Assembly (NCBI GenBank): GCA_033557835.1
Contig: JAWQRO010000057.1
Location: 1-64,000, forward strand
DNA length: 64,000 nucleotides
Reading direction: 5' to 3'
Source: Helochares maculicollis
Lineage: Eukaryota; Arthropoda; Insecta; Coleoptera; Hydrophilidae
Position 1 is the stretch's first letter; each line of letters starts with the position of its first letter. A model generated the notes under the pieces. It searched no databases. It was given only the letters and a program-made list of their open reading frames with translations, and was not told the origin of the DNA. Position numbers and translations under genes: made by a program. Positions 38,131 through 51,900 of the stretch are shown one piece after another.

Positions 38131-41100
38131 ATGACAAGGAAATATCCTACTTTGGATGTGTTCTTCCATATGGCAAACCATTATAGAAAACTAAGATATG
38201 TCAAAAGTGCTACAGATAGTAATTTTCATTCTAAAGGTTCAATTCCTCCACCTAAAAGTGGGCCAGGTGGGGGTGGCACTGATTCTAAAAGTGGTACTCG
38301 TACTGGTACTCGTAGTGGCTCTAAGACACCTCCATCTTATTTGGATCATGATGTGTAAGCTTTTACATACAAATATATATAATTATTTTATTTTTTACAG
38401 CATATTTTATTTGTTTAGCTGTAGATTAATGGATTTAAACGCTATTTTGCAGCTTAAGAGGTTTTATTAGCTATTATTCTTTACATTTTAATATTATTAT
38501 TAATTTTTAATACTAATTATTAGTAAACTATTAATGCAAAATTAAATATCCCTTCTGATGATGCTTCTTAAGGAAGAAGCGAAAATATAAAGACTAAAAG
38601 CTATTAAAGCATCTTAAGCTGCAAAATAGTGTTTAAATCATTATTCTACAACTAAATATATGCATATATAATCTTTAATAAACATCTTATAACAATTTTT
38701 AGAAATAAAGGGTACAGGTCAAAAAGTAGTCCCTCTAGGCCTCCTACCAGAAGAAACCCTAACGATATGCCACCGGTATAGTTTGCAAGTATTTTAATAT
38801 GCAGTTAGTTAAACAAAATTTGTTAATTTTAGAGACGGAGATCTCAATCATCCGACTCACGTCCTAAGAGTGCGGGTCATGGTCGACCAGATGGTAGAAT
38901 TACCAGATCTAATGTTAAAGAAGTTACTAAGGGCCGCGTAAATACCAAAGAGTACGAGTCCTAATTCATCTTTATAACAAAATAGATAATTATTACTTAT
39001 TTTAGCTATCCTGAACAAGAATACCTTCAATTTGCACTAAAAATAACAGAAGATATTATTCGGAATGATTTATATAGTCATGAAGAGATGAAACGAGTTT
39101 TTGCTAGCCATATTGAGGCAAATCGCGACCGTCTTGATATGGTACAAACATTATTCTGTTGTGCACAAATTAATGTGCAGCTTCATTAATTTTTTTTTGC
39201 TTTAACTCGCACTTATATGGAACATTATTTTTTGTTAATTAAATAAATTTAAAGCAAGTTTACAAGGTATTTAAAATCTGTTATAACTAATCTATTAACT
39301 TGATATTTGCAGGATAAAATGTTGGAGCAAATAGATCAACTGTGTTTACAATTAGGAATACCTCTATATGACCATTCTGCAGAAATAAAAGGTTTGCAAG
39401 GTAATGAAAAATATATAATATTTTCATTAATTATAAGAAGCATTTTATTTCTTATTTTGATAAATCTGTATTCATGGCATCTCTTACATTTAAGGGAATT
39501 TTATTAAGGAAAAGTGTATGCTAAAATGATATATTGTTACATTTGTAGCACTTGGAGATTCTAATGAGCGATCATCACAAGCTGAGCGAGATCAAGATAA
39601 ATCATCTAGAAGCAGACGTAAATGTTAAAAAACTATTTTACTTATATAATAGAAGTAAACATTGTCTATGTAAGTTTGTAAGTATATTGTTATGTTTTTA
39701 GAGTCTTCAGAGGATCGAGAGCGCCCATCGAAAAGTGAACAAGGTATTTTAATAAATTTAAAAACCGTACGATATTATATCATTTTTTTTTGCTACAGAT
39801 CGTCCATCACGCAGTGGAAGAGGTAATTTTAATGAAAAAATACAATTATTTTTCCATACAAATATTTTGTTTTGTCAGCATGTGTTAGTACCAAAGAGCG
39901 ACCATCTCAAGCAACTTCAGAACGGCCATCGCGTAGTGGGAGAGGTATTTATAGGGGAAAAAATCTATATTTCAATATTAACATTTCATTTTCTTAGCCT
40001 CTGCTGATACCAGAGAGCGGACATCTAAAAGTGGACGAGGTATTATAATAAATATATAAACTGTATGATGTTATATTTGTTTTTGTTTTTACAGATCGCC
40101 CATCACGCAGTGGAAGAGGTAATTTTATGGAAATAAAAAATGCAAACTCATTAATATTTTGATTTCTCAGCATCTACTGATGGAAAAGAGCGATCATCTC
40201 AAAGTGAAAAAGGTATAATATAAACATCTAGAAATTGTTTGATATAATTATTTTTAACAATGTAAACTATGTATATTAATTAATTTTCAGGATCTTCGGT
40301 TCGATCGTCTTCAGCTCCAAATGCAAGTATTCAACAATTAAGCAAAATTTTATTTTTTAAGTGCTCTATAGAGTTTTAAGCATTCACATTACTTTTGTTT
40401 CTTATTAAATTAGTTGTATCAGACTAAAAAGTTCTGAGGGTGAAATTAGATTTATATGCCCTTTGTACGTGACACCTAACAATTCATGAATAGTTCAATG
40501 GAATTTCTTGGCTATACTTATCTCTATATTGTCCTTGCTTTGAATATTTTCATTTTGCAGGTAAGCAACTTTTAAGTATATCTTGTATGTCTGATTAAGC
40601 TGACTTATACTTCTTAACAGACGCCACAAAATTTTTATACATATATTAAATCTGAATGAAAAATTAATTTCTAATTTTAATATTGCTAAGTATTAAAAAC
40701 CACTTTTTTAGAATATCCTATCCAGTTTGCATTTATTTGCATATATTGTAGGTGTAAGTTTCCACTTATATTTTATTGTCCAACTGAAACTTGTTAGTTG
40801 ATTCAGTCATTGTCTTTGAGATCTAAATTAATATTATTGCAGTGAACCTATTTGGATATATTTTGCATGAACAATACATGGTTGCTGTAAGTTACCACAC
40901 TAATTTCATGTCCTTTGGCTGAAATTTAGTTTTGTAAAGAATATAATAAAATTCCCTGTTAAAATTGGTTTTATCGGTAAGTTTACCATGTTGTAAAAAA
41001 TTTGTTTACATGTTTATAACTCAAATCAAACAGGTAATTTGAGTATACAGATGTAACTATCAAATAAAATGTGTTGCACATAAATAAACAAATTCAATAG

Positions 41101-44100
41101 GTAAAAATTTATGGAAACTTATTTTCATACCTGATAGATATCATGAAAAAGTAAAACTAATGTTTATGTTATAAATGAATTTATTTTTTTTTTTTACTTT
41201 TCAATAATGATGTAGCTGTATATATTTTTACAGATCATCAAATTTTTGTCTATTAAGTCCTCTTTTATATATTAATAGAGAATGAAACATCTCTATGAAA
41301 CCAAGAATGGTCTCAACTGGTCTGTAGCCATGTTCCATGGTTTTCCAACATAAGTGTGTGATAAAAAAAAGTTTGTGGGTAGCATTAAGTTCATATAATG
41401 TATTAAGGTGAAGTGGAGCAAGTGAATTATCTGTATAATACACAACATTTTTGGTGTTTAATTTTCAAATTTATTGAAAAGCTTTTATTTTGCTTTGATA
41501 TTTTTTCTAAGGCTACACAAATTAGCTAATAATATAGATACGTTAAACACTTTATTCTTGCTAGTTGATGTACAAGGCTACTACAACTGTTAACTCAGTA
41601 TGTTGGTATTGTTTTGAAGAAATGTTAACATCAAATACAATTTTCTGCCATTTTAAAGAAAAATGCCATAGAAATTGTCATTAAAAGTTAAATGATGGTG
41701 ACTGCAAAATACTTATTATATAGCAATGCTATGACCTAAATTTACTACAAATTAAAAGGTATTTAATGTTTAATTTTACAAAAATTAGTTGACACTTTCT
41801 CTACTTCATTTTATTTTTACAATGAACATGTTAGACAGTTGCTCTTTAAATTGTGAATTTGTGAATTGTACAATTATTGTATAACAAATGATCCATATAG
41901 AAGTATACATAAAGAAGGCATTAATTTTGTTGTACCATATTAAAATATGTAACCTTCCAAAGGTGTTCCCAAGTTTTAGTTATTCACAGTTTTGCTGTCT
42001 ACAGCATTTAATGTAAATAACTTGCTCTATATATTTGTTTCCATGATATAATTACTATCATGACTTCATTCAATCTGCACTTTAAATTCTATAATATTAT
42101 AATTGATTGGTTTCAGTTATTTTAAGAAAGAAAACTATACAACAATATGGAAAAAAACGTGTTTTATAACAAACGATTTTCAAACTTCTGTGTATGCATA
42201 TTTTTTATTGAAGAACTTAGATTTTCAATATAATTTAAATTTGAGTAAAATTCCAAATTTACAATTAAAGAGTAGTATGATAAAATCTAGAGGTATGAGA
42301 AAAAAATTATGTAATAATAGTATGTTAGTACAAATATTTTCTTAAAAAATTAGAATTAGAATGTTTACATTAAAAATATGTAATATTGACAATATTTAAA
42401 ATGTCAGAACAGTTCTGGCATAGTTTATAGAATTGAAACAAATTGTTTACTAAGTAGTTTGATAGTCCAAAATTAATACAGAGCTATGATAGACGTATAA
42501 TCTACTTTTAGGTGAAATGTAAAATTAAAATGGCTTTCTAAATTCTTTTTTATTATTTCTAAGCATATACTTTCCTATCCTGTTTTTATCTTTTTAAACT
42601 ACATGGACCAGCATTTACTAAAAGTGATTAAAAAAGCAATATTCACACTAAAAACTAAATTATGATAACAATAATATCAGTATTTTATATAAAATAATGC
42701 AACACAAGTATAATGAATATTGTTACTGCAACAAATTCTATCAAATGAATGTAAAAATATTTTTAAAATCCCAATCACTATAAGCATTTTTGGGAGTAGC
42801 CTTAGATATGTAACATTTTTATTTTAATACCAACATTTATTGTTTATAAAGTTAATATGCAAATATTGCATTTTGCCAAAAGTTGTTTTGCAATTATTAT
42901 GACTTACCTACTAAAACCATATGTTTGAATATGCAAAATTGGTTTACTCAAGTGTCATCAGTTTTGATATTTTGTGCTCACATACTGAAATAGTTGCATA
43001 ATTTTTTTTCTTTGCATAAATAACCCGTTAATATGTAGGAGGTGAATTTTGGTTGTTAAATAAGCTTAAAAATCATAATTTGCTGAAGTATGAACAAATG
43101 CAATATGTTTCAGAAAATCGTACAAGATCTCAGAGAGCATTTCCATTTAAAACTAGTGCATTATTACTTAGCCATGCCTTTTAACAACAAAAAACAACAA
43201 TTCATACAGTATACTTTTTATTTCTTTAATGGTTAGGATGTCAAGTAAATGCATAATTGCAATCTTTGTTGGCAATGGCAACACTAATATTTATATGAAA
43301 TTATTACTACTATATATTTTTAGTTTCTTGTTGATGCTGTTTAAATAGTTAATTAAAAAAATATTAGTAAATATAAAAAGCAACATTCTTCGACAATATT
43401 GCTAATACTACTATCATAATGATTTTTACATAATTATTTTGAAAGGAACAAAGCTTAATTCTAATAAACTTTGTTATGGTTATGTTAAAATACATTGAAC
43501 ACATTTTTATAGGATTGTGACTGTACTGCTTGCAGTGATTATTCAATATGTGATGAAGACTGTGCTGAATTGATGAAACCAGGGGTATGTATTGATATGA
43601 TTCATATACTTAATTATGCTGCTTATATATTTGCACATGTTCATGTACCAATAATAGGCATTTCACTAGTGGTTAACAATGTATGCAAATCCTACATTAC
43701 TAGGCTGCGATTTGCTACAATGGACATTTATATACATTGATGAAAATTACATTCCTTACTTTTGTTATATTTAACTGAGTCTGCCATTTCTATAAAATAT
43801 TTTCCAATTTACAAAACACCTATTTCATAAATATTGCTAAATATATTTCTAAAATTATCTTTGTCATATACGAGTCCACAAATATCTTTGTTATATGTTA
43901 AAAAACTAGTGAGTTTAAACAATGGATATTATTTTTTTTCTCTATACGAAGTTCTGTTGTTCTATAATTGCTTAATAAATCCAAAATATCATTTATAAAT
44001 TTTCAAACATACCAATAAAATTTTTTAATAAATTGTTAAGAGTCTAAATCTACTCTTTCAAATAAACATATTACAAGAAAATATTCATTTCACTAGATAG

Positions 44101-44889
44101 CAACGAACTTGTCAATTATAGAAACTTTGCTACATACTGAAAATTATATTACATTAAGCTAATACAAACTATATTTTGAAAAAAAAACTTGGCTCTTTCA
44201 TATTATAACAATCCATAATATCTCTGACAAATATTCTAATATATTTTTATAGTTTAAAGATATGTTCTGATAAATTTTCCATTCGATCTATGTAAACAAT
44301 ATTCTTGAATAGTTCTTTCAGAACTAGTATATGGTGGTTATGTGTGTGCAAGTAATATAAATATGTCATTCAATCGACAAATTTGAAATAAAATTTGTAT
44401 TTGAAAAAAACTAAACGTTCAGTTTTTAACAGTTTTAATTATAAGATTTTTAATTTAGATTTTATTTAAATTGCTCATTGGATTTTCTTATTATTCACTC
44501 TATATTCTATCCTTGCATGTTACTCACTTAAATGAATCTTTTTAGCCAAAAAGGATGTCTTGCAGAGAAAGTGTGGCCACAGAGGGTAAGTTTTGTTTAT
44601 AATATGTTAAATGAGAACTAATAAAATATTATTTTTAGAACGAAACCATTCTTTCACTTCAGAAGATGGTAAGAATCTTATTTAATTAGTTCATTTCTCT
44701 TGTTGATATTGTGAAATTGCGAATATAAAAATGTATATTAAATTTGTCCATATTCCAGCAAAACAACAAATCTTAGAATCTCTTCAAGAACTAACGGAAC
44801 CAAACTCTTCAGATGACAATTTAGCCAATAAAGATGAACTGTCACCTGGTGCTGAGCTAGGAGAGGAAGCACAAGCTGAAAGCAAGTAA
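38131..44889 (+). CDS. SPATA7-like protein, 18 exons
   Basis: Exons: 38131-38354, 38703-38775, 38833-38951, 39006-39141, 39313-39400, 39549-39617, 39702-39743, 39799-39822, 39879-39944, 39998-40039, 40095-40118, 40171-40212, 40291-40326, 40843-40886, 43513-43584, 44546-44585, 44639-44668, 44759-44889. All phases agree and give 433 aa. The start region (YPTLDVFFHMANHYRKLRYV) resembles the SPATA7 N-terminal block (HMA.HY.K). Exons 4-5 (EQEYLQFALKITEDIIRNDL ... FASHIEANRDRLD ... LCLQLGIPL) match the conserved SPATA7 C-terminal domain (LYLSFIEDVTDEIL..GLF ... FERHI..N). Exons 6-13 encode Arg/Ser repeats, exon 15 a Cys cluster (DCDCTACSDYSICDEDC), and the tail is acidic. Vertebrate SPATA7 acts at the photoreceptor connecting cilium and in spermatocytes, so a ciliary role is inferred. 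The first exon and the stop (which could be a GTAAAA donor) are the least certain points. Confidence 0.7.
39702..40290 (+). repeat. 296-bp tandem genomic duplication spanning mini-exons
   Basis: Exons at 39702 and 39998 (42 nt each), 39799 and 40095 (24 nt each) and 39879 and 40171 recur at offsets of 296, 296 and 292 bp. The introns between them are also alike (each GTATT...AATAAAT...TATAT...TTTT...ACAG). The two 24-nt exons differ at one base and their donors continue identically as GTAATTTT. The block therefore duplicated as genomic DNA with its introns. Confidence 0.85.
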
Positions 44890-45352
44890 AATTCAGTTTG
44901 CATTTTTATATGAATAAGTTCTCTCTTAAGTTATCAAAGAGGTTTTTTAGTGTTTTAGTGCACATAGAAAACCTCTTTGGTTAGATGTAAAAAATTGTAG
45001 TATGAGCAGAGTCGACTATTCTGTCGACATAAATTTGGCTACCTTTTTTGAAAAATGTTGGATAGGAATTATTATTGGTTTTCTTTGACATAATCTTAAT
45101 TTGAGAAATGATGTGCCACTTTAACGAATTACTCAAAAGTGAAAAAAAAAAACACTACTTGGTATAACATATCATGTTTCCCTTTTTGATTATATTTATT
45201 TTCTACCTGGCCACTTTAAAAATGTTGGCAAAGTGTATTTCCTGGTTGCTTGAATACAACTAAAGAACACTGATATCTTAGCATGATGTAGTGAATCCAA
45301 ATACAATTAAATTTTATGTAAACGAAACAAAAACATAATTTTTCATTTCTAA

Positions 45353-45358
45353 AATAAA
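45353..45358 (+). terminator. Candidate polyadenylation signal of the SPATA7-like gene
   Basis: AATAAA about 465 bp after the TAA at 44887-44889. It supports ending the gene there rather than continuing into the Glu-Pro exon, but it is only a motif in AT-rich DNA. Confidence 0.3.
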
Positions 45359-45947
45359 ACATACAAAAATATCAAGTTCATTTTAAGGCAATTTGCGTTT
45401 GAAGTTCAAGTTAACTAAATAATTCGAATCACAATTAGCAACAGCTATAAATCATTAGTCACTATTTCCAAAAAATCATCACTGTAATGTCTACACACAC
45501 AGACACATATAAATATACATCATGCTAAAAATGGTCAAATCAGATTCAGGGTTCCTTAAAACATAGATCCGGTAAGATCTCAAAGTTGAATTTCTTCATG
45601 ATTGATCCTTCACTGTACTTAGTAATATGGGAATGTAAAAAAGTGTGACAAATATTGATTCAAGTGTGACTACATAATGCTGATGGGGGAACACACTCAT
45701 CTAAAACTATGTGATGAAATAGTGATATAACTATCCCAGATTGAGACTCTCGTAAATATTCAATGAAATTGATTTCTAAGGGTACGAAATGAATAATAAA
45801 AATAAACAATAGTGGGAATGTCAGCATTTTAAATTTCAGTCAAAAATCACTCAATTTCAGAGAGAAAGCTTTTCAACAAAAACAATCAATTTTGTTCCAC
45901 AATCTTATAAAAAAAATCATTGATTTTACAATAAATATTTTACTTGG

Positions 45948-48900
45948 ATGATACAACGTACTTTTTCAAATGACAATGAAGATAATGCTTTATTAGACAC
46001 TAACGAACCAGAACCTGAACTTGAACCTGAACCTGAACCTGAACCAGAACCAGAACCAGAACCTGAAACTGAACCTGAACCTGAACCAGAACCTGAACTT
46101 GAACAAGACACTTCTCCTGAACTGGAACCAGAAACAACACAATCAGGAGAACTTGAACCATTAGTGGAACTAGAAGAAGACCAAGAAGAACCAGAACCAC
46201 AAAAAAAGGCAGCACACAAACTATCAACAGGTAATAACTAAAAAAAAGACCTACATAGGGGTAAGTAAATTGTACTATAGAAGAAAAATAAATAATGCTT
46301 TAATGTATCAGTCCCAAATTTTAAAGATATACTTGCATAATATATACCTGTAGCATAGAAACTTTTACCATGTTGAGGTATCTTTGTAACAGCAAAATAT
46401 CATTGAAAGTGGCTTCTTTCAGAGAAAAGTTATTTAAGATAAAAAGAGAAAGCTAAGTTTCATTTCAGGTGTCAACGTTTTATTCACTGTTTATAGAAAT
46501 CCTTAACATTGCTTCATGTTCTCATCAATAGAGTAACCAACTATTGCTAAAACTATCTTTTGTAAAGAGTTGAATGAATTCTATTACAGATATGGTGTTA
46601 AGATATAATTGCTTCGACAAGCTAAAAATAATTCTTTAAGACTATCTAAAGAATCTACATGCAGAAATTATTGATGTGTCTTTGAAACACTTTTATAAAA
46701 TGTATTAATTAAAAAGTTGATAGCTCATCAAAGAATCAATAGATAATTATAACTTATCGATGGTTATATCAGAAAACGATCCCTTAAACAATGAAGTATC
46801 CAATTGGATGGTCATAGTTTTAACTTGTTTAGAGTCTATGTCTGTACAATGGTACTCTCAAGTATTACACATGCAAGAAGATAACATTACATTAAATACA
46901 GTAAAGAGCCTCTGTCAACAATATAGCACAATACACTTACATATTTAGTGAATAAGAATAAGTAGCAAATAATTATTTTTGCATCACTAATGATAGAAGT
47001 AGGAATGCACTTACATATTTAATATAATTGAATTGGTGTGGTGGATATATAGTTTCTGCAATTTATAGGGAATGCTTTTTGATTTAATTAAAGTAGGTCT
47101 CGTGCCATATTTGAAATTGAATGGATAAACAAAATTATGAATCTACCACTGAATTTTGCAAAGAAATTAAGTTATTGACTTGACAGTTTTACACAAATAA
47201 AACCAACATTAAGTATCATTATAATTTATCTATGTAAGTGCGTATAAGTACAAAACCCTTGTTTATCTAGAATCGGCACAGAAATTAGTGTCCTAATTTT
47301 TAAATAAAACTTTACTATTCACACTTATAATTTCTAAACGGTGTGCAAAGTCAGCATATACTGTCTAAATTAATTGTGGAATTAAAAAGAACAATATCTT
47401 TCTCCTCTTTTTCTTGACTTCATTCGCAGCGACTGGGAATATTTTATATTGAGAATATAAAATCAATCGCTCAATTAGGCAGATTATGCTATTATAATAG
47501 ATAACCCAATCAAGTCAAATTTTTATATCTTGTAATTATTGGTTTATAAATTGCTTAAATTTTGATCTAAATTGTTTTAGTTGAAACCTTTGACGATTTT
47601 TATGTTTGCAATCTATACCAATTCTTTACTTTACTATAAATAAATTAGTCATCTATTTTTCATTTCATGTACCATTTTTTAAAATACAACCAACAATATG
47701 AAAATTCACCAAAAATGATTGACATAATTTCAGCTGTGTCAATTTATTTTAATTACACATAGTGCTATTATTTTAAAACTTCTTGCACATTCATTTGTTA
47801 ATAAATTGTCTTCACATACATATTTTGACTATCAATATTTTTGAAAACTAAGCACTTAACTGCTCTTCATGTGAGAGCTACTGATTTATCATTTGTTGAC
47901 AATTCTTAAACACTTCATAAAATTTAACCAATAAAATACTCTTTTATCTTTGGTTTTCTCAGCACTGTTAAGAGACAATTCAAAACATGTATATGATTTT
48001 TGTACCTAAGTGGGGAAAATTAGACCAAAAATATTGTCAATTTGCATTTTTCAATTTTATATCACTGCAATAGATATCTATGCATTGTTGATAAATGCAA
48101 ATTGGCAACATTTTTATTTTACCATTTAAATGCAGATTTTCAAGACTATACATGTTTTTTGCATATTTTGTATGTTAAAAATAATAGAAATACAGGACAC
48201 TGCACATTTGCAATAATTGTTTGATTTGTTCTACATTTTTATTATTTTTATCTAAGTCAATAAGAAACAATTAATGGTTGCAATAAAAGAAAATGCATTT
48301 AAAAGCCTAACTAAAATGGTTATAATGAGACTTGCTTTCTCCTTTATTTTAAACTCTAATTTTTTCATGACATCGCTTTATCTTAGTGTTTTAAAATCAG
48401 CAAGTAACAACATAAAAATGAAATTTGTTTACTAAAGATGTAAAGCCAATTTTGATTCACAATCTATTGTGCATATTCTATATTAATATGTAAGTACCTA
48501 CAAAAATAGTTAGGCAAAGAGTTTGATTAAAAAACTACTATGTGAGATGTTATTTTAAATAAATCCTTCGTGACGAGTTTTCATCAAGAATGCACGTATA
48601 TTTATTTTTGTGTTGAAAAATTGTTTTGCCCTTTATTAATTATATGATTACTTTTTTTATGGATACTATTCATGTATATATACAAATGTACATATATATA
48701 TAGACACACACACATGCATATATATCAGCATTGGTATTTTCAAATTAGGCTTTACATTTGAAAAAATCATTTGGTTTCGCTAACTTTAAATAATCACATT
48801 TTATTAGATGTAGGTGATCATGACAGTGCTGCCGATAAAACTAGTGCCAAACCTGCACCTACGGAACCTCCTGGCTGTAAATGTGGAGCAGGTAAATAAT

Positions 48901-51900
48901 TCAACATATACATTTTTCAGTTCATTTTAACTAAACCGTTTCTACTGTTTATGTTAATATATATTATCAATTTTAAAAATGTTCTTGTTTTCAAAGTAAA
49001 TCCACCAGCAGCACCTCAAGTAATTCGTGAACCAGAAGATATCACTCCAGAAGAAGATATTCATGAACTGGAAGATATTCCTGAACAAGAAGATATTCCT
49101 GAACAAGAAGAAATTTCAAAACTAGAAGCTCCTGCTGAAGAAGAAGAAGAAGAAGCTAGTCCCCAAGAAGAAGCAAGATCTCAACAAGAATCTACTTCTC
49201 ATAGAGGATCTACTTCGCAACGAGGATCTACTTCTCAACGAGGATCTATTTCTCAGCGAGGATCTACTGCTCAACGAGGATCTACTTCTCAGCGAGGATC
49301 TACTTCTCAACAAGAAGCTAGATCTCAACAAGAAGAAATTCCTGAACAAGACGATACTGCAATGCTTGCTAAGGCAGGTAAAAACCCTAAGGGTCTTAGA
49401 GCATCAATAAGACAATCGGGAGAAGAACCATTAATAAATGACCCCATGAGAGAGGCTCAAGGTTTGTAAATAATTATATCCTTTTTACATTGTTAAATTT
49501 GGTGTGCTTCAAAATATTTTTTGATCCAGTCAACTACATTTACATTATCATTTTATTTTATATTTTGCAATATTTATAACAGAAAACGACACCGTTGAAG
49601 ATACTCAACCAACAACAGAAACTGAAGATCTTAATGATTTATATGAATCATCTAAAGAGTTATCTAGGACTCCCTCTTGCAAAGACAGAAAAAATGCAAA
49701 AAGAACTAAAAGGTTAAGAGGTTCTAGATCGAGTAAACGAGAGGAAGAAAAACCAGAAATTAGTGAACCAGCACCTGATTCAGAACTTGGCAAGAATGTT
49801 ATTTGTGTAGATAACAACATAATGAAAATTTCAAACACCGACGTACTCCTGCTATCTAAGGACCCGAGTCACCAAACAGTGATTGTAAGCAATTACATTT
49901 TTATGCCATCTTTATGGTATCATTTGTTTTGATTTTCAGTTAGTGGAGGATAACAATGAAGAAACTGAATGTGTGATGTATAAAGGACCAATATTTTTGC
50001 CAACAAAACCGAAACCCAAAAAACATTCAATGATGGTAAGTCATTTTCGCTTTACTTTTGTTCATAAATTTCATATGCTATTTATTTAAATTGTCGCATA
50101 TTTTTTACTAATAAAAATATATTTATAGTTACTTTGTACTTGAAATAACTTCAAATTCATGATAAAGAATAAAGTCAACAAAGAAAAAAGTCAATGTTTG
50201 AAAGTATTTTAAGAAGGTTCTTGTTAGCAAAATAAAATGTTAGTTAAATTTATAAAATATCTGTCTTTAAGTAAGACGAAACAATAATCGAAGTTTGGAA
50301 AATATATATTGGCAGAAATAAAAATTATCATATAATAATATATAATATAATATATAATATAATACAATATTAAGTTGACCCTGACCACACTATTGAACAA
50401 AAAAATACCAGACAACAACTGAACTTGTACAAACCATAACACTATCATCTCTCAGAAAATTTGATTAGTCAATTGCAGTGTCTGAATTAATTTTCTAACT
50501 TTACATTTGATTTTAAAGAGAATAAAAATTTATGTTGTCCACATATTTGCAATGTACAGAAATGAACAAAAAGGCATATTAGTGTTTTGATGGATTCCGT
50601 ATTAGGAGTTTTGAGATATATTAACTCTGAAACGTTTCCACTACTAATCTAGACATTGCACATTTTTATTATATTTTGTGAAAAATGAATATCAAAGCAA
50701 TTGAACATCATCATTATAATAAACCAGCCTTTATAGCCTAATGTCATTCAAAAATTTTTGTGAAGTGTTCGAACTAAAAAAGTAAACATTTCATCATCTT
50801 TTTAAGGTGGCCTCATAAAAATATAAGAAAGTTTACTATGCTATCTATAGAAAATCGACCGTCTGTACATCCCCAACCTGTAAGTTTTCCCGATTAATTT
50901 GTTGGCAATTATATTTTGAAGTATTTTTGCTCTCGTATTGTGGTTTTCCTAAACTTTATTAATTTAAAGTTTACTTTGGAAAAACTTTTTAAACGGTATA
51001 TTTCACTGTCTCTATTTATGAATACATAAGCTGCTTTCATCCACGCTTAGAGACTTAGTGTAAATAATAAATATTAATTACATCTTCTAAACATCTAGCT
51101 TTCATGCTTATCCCCAATTGTTCATGTGATTTTTGCTCATTAAGTATATCAATCAGCAAATCCAAAACAGAGCTATAATTGTAATAAGTTCGTCTTATTG
51201 TTATTAAAAAAAATTGTGTACAATATAATTGAGACAAAACAATGTGAGTTATCAGATGGTGAAATTATTACTATTATTTTTTGTTTTGTTTTGTTGATCT
51301 ATACACTTGAGGCTTAAAAGTTCAGATATAAAATTAAGGCAATAATGATTACTGTTGCAAACAATCAACATCTATAACAATAAAGGTGGTAGATGGTGTG
51401 GTCTAAAACTTAAATTGATAGCCTAATAAAAATTAAAGCAATGTTTGCTCAATATCATTAGTTTATTTCAGACAGGAACATATTTTTTTTCCAGTTTTTG
51501 AAATAAAATATATCTAGATTTTTCCATTTATGATTTGTTAATAGTAAATATTAAGCAGTTGTTCTAAGAGAAGAAATAAATTTATTTTAAAATGTACTAA
51601 TGAATATTCTGAATATGTACACAATTGATCTGAAAGACATTATGTTATTATATTATACTAAATATCAAACATTTTTCAGGTGGAAGAGGATAAACATGAG
51701 GTAGTATTTGTATATTTTATCTTTTATTGAGTATTAATAATTACATTTTTTATATTTCTCTTAACAGAAACATAGAGGACAGGTAAGAATTGTTACATTT
51801 TTTGCTGCAAAGTTTCAGAGTAATCTGTTTTTGTAGGATGCAGATGATGGAGCCAGAGAAAGGGTAATAATACATCTAAATTTTTTTTGTAATTATATTC

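Noticed and set aside
45926..46227. Long minus-strand frames opposite the Glu-Pro repeat (Ser/Gly-rich and Val/Leu-rich)
   Set aside because: They are antisense readings of the hexanucleotide repeat; the plus strand has splice context and consistent phase.
46760..46948. 62-codon frame ([20 protein letters not shown])
   Set aside because: No known family and no flanking splice signals; left as unexplained intronic sequence.
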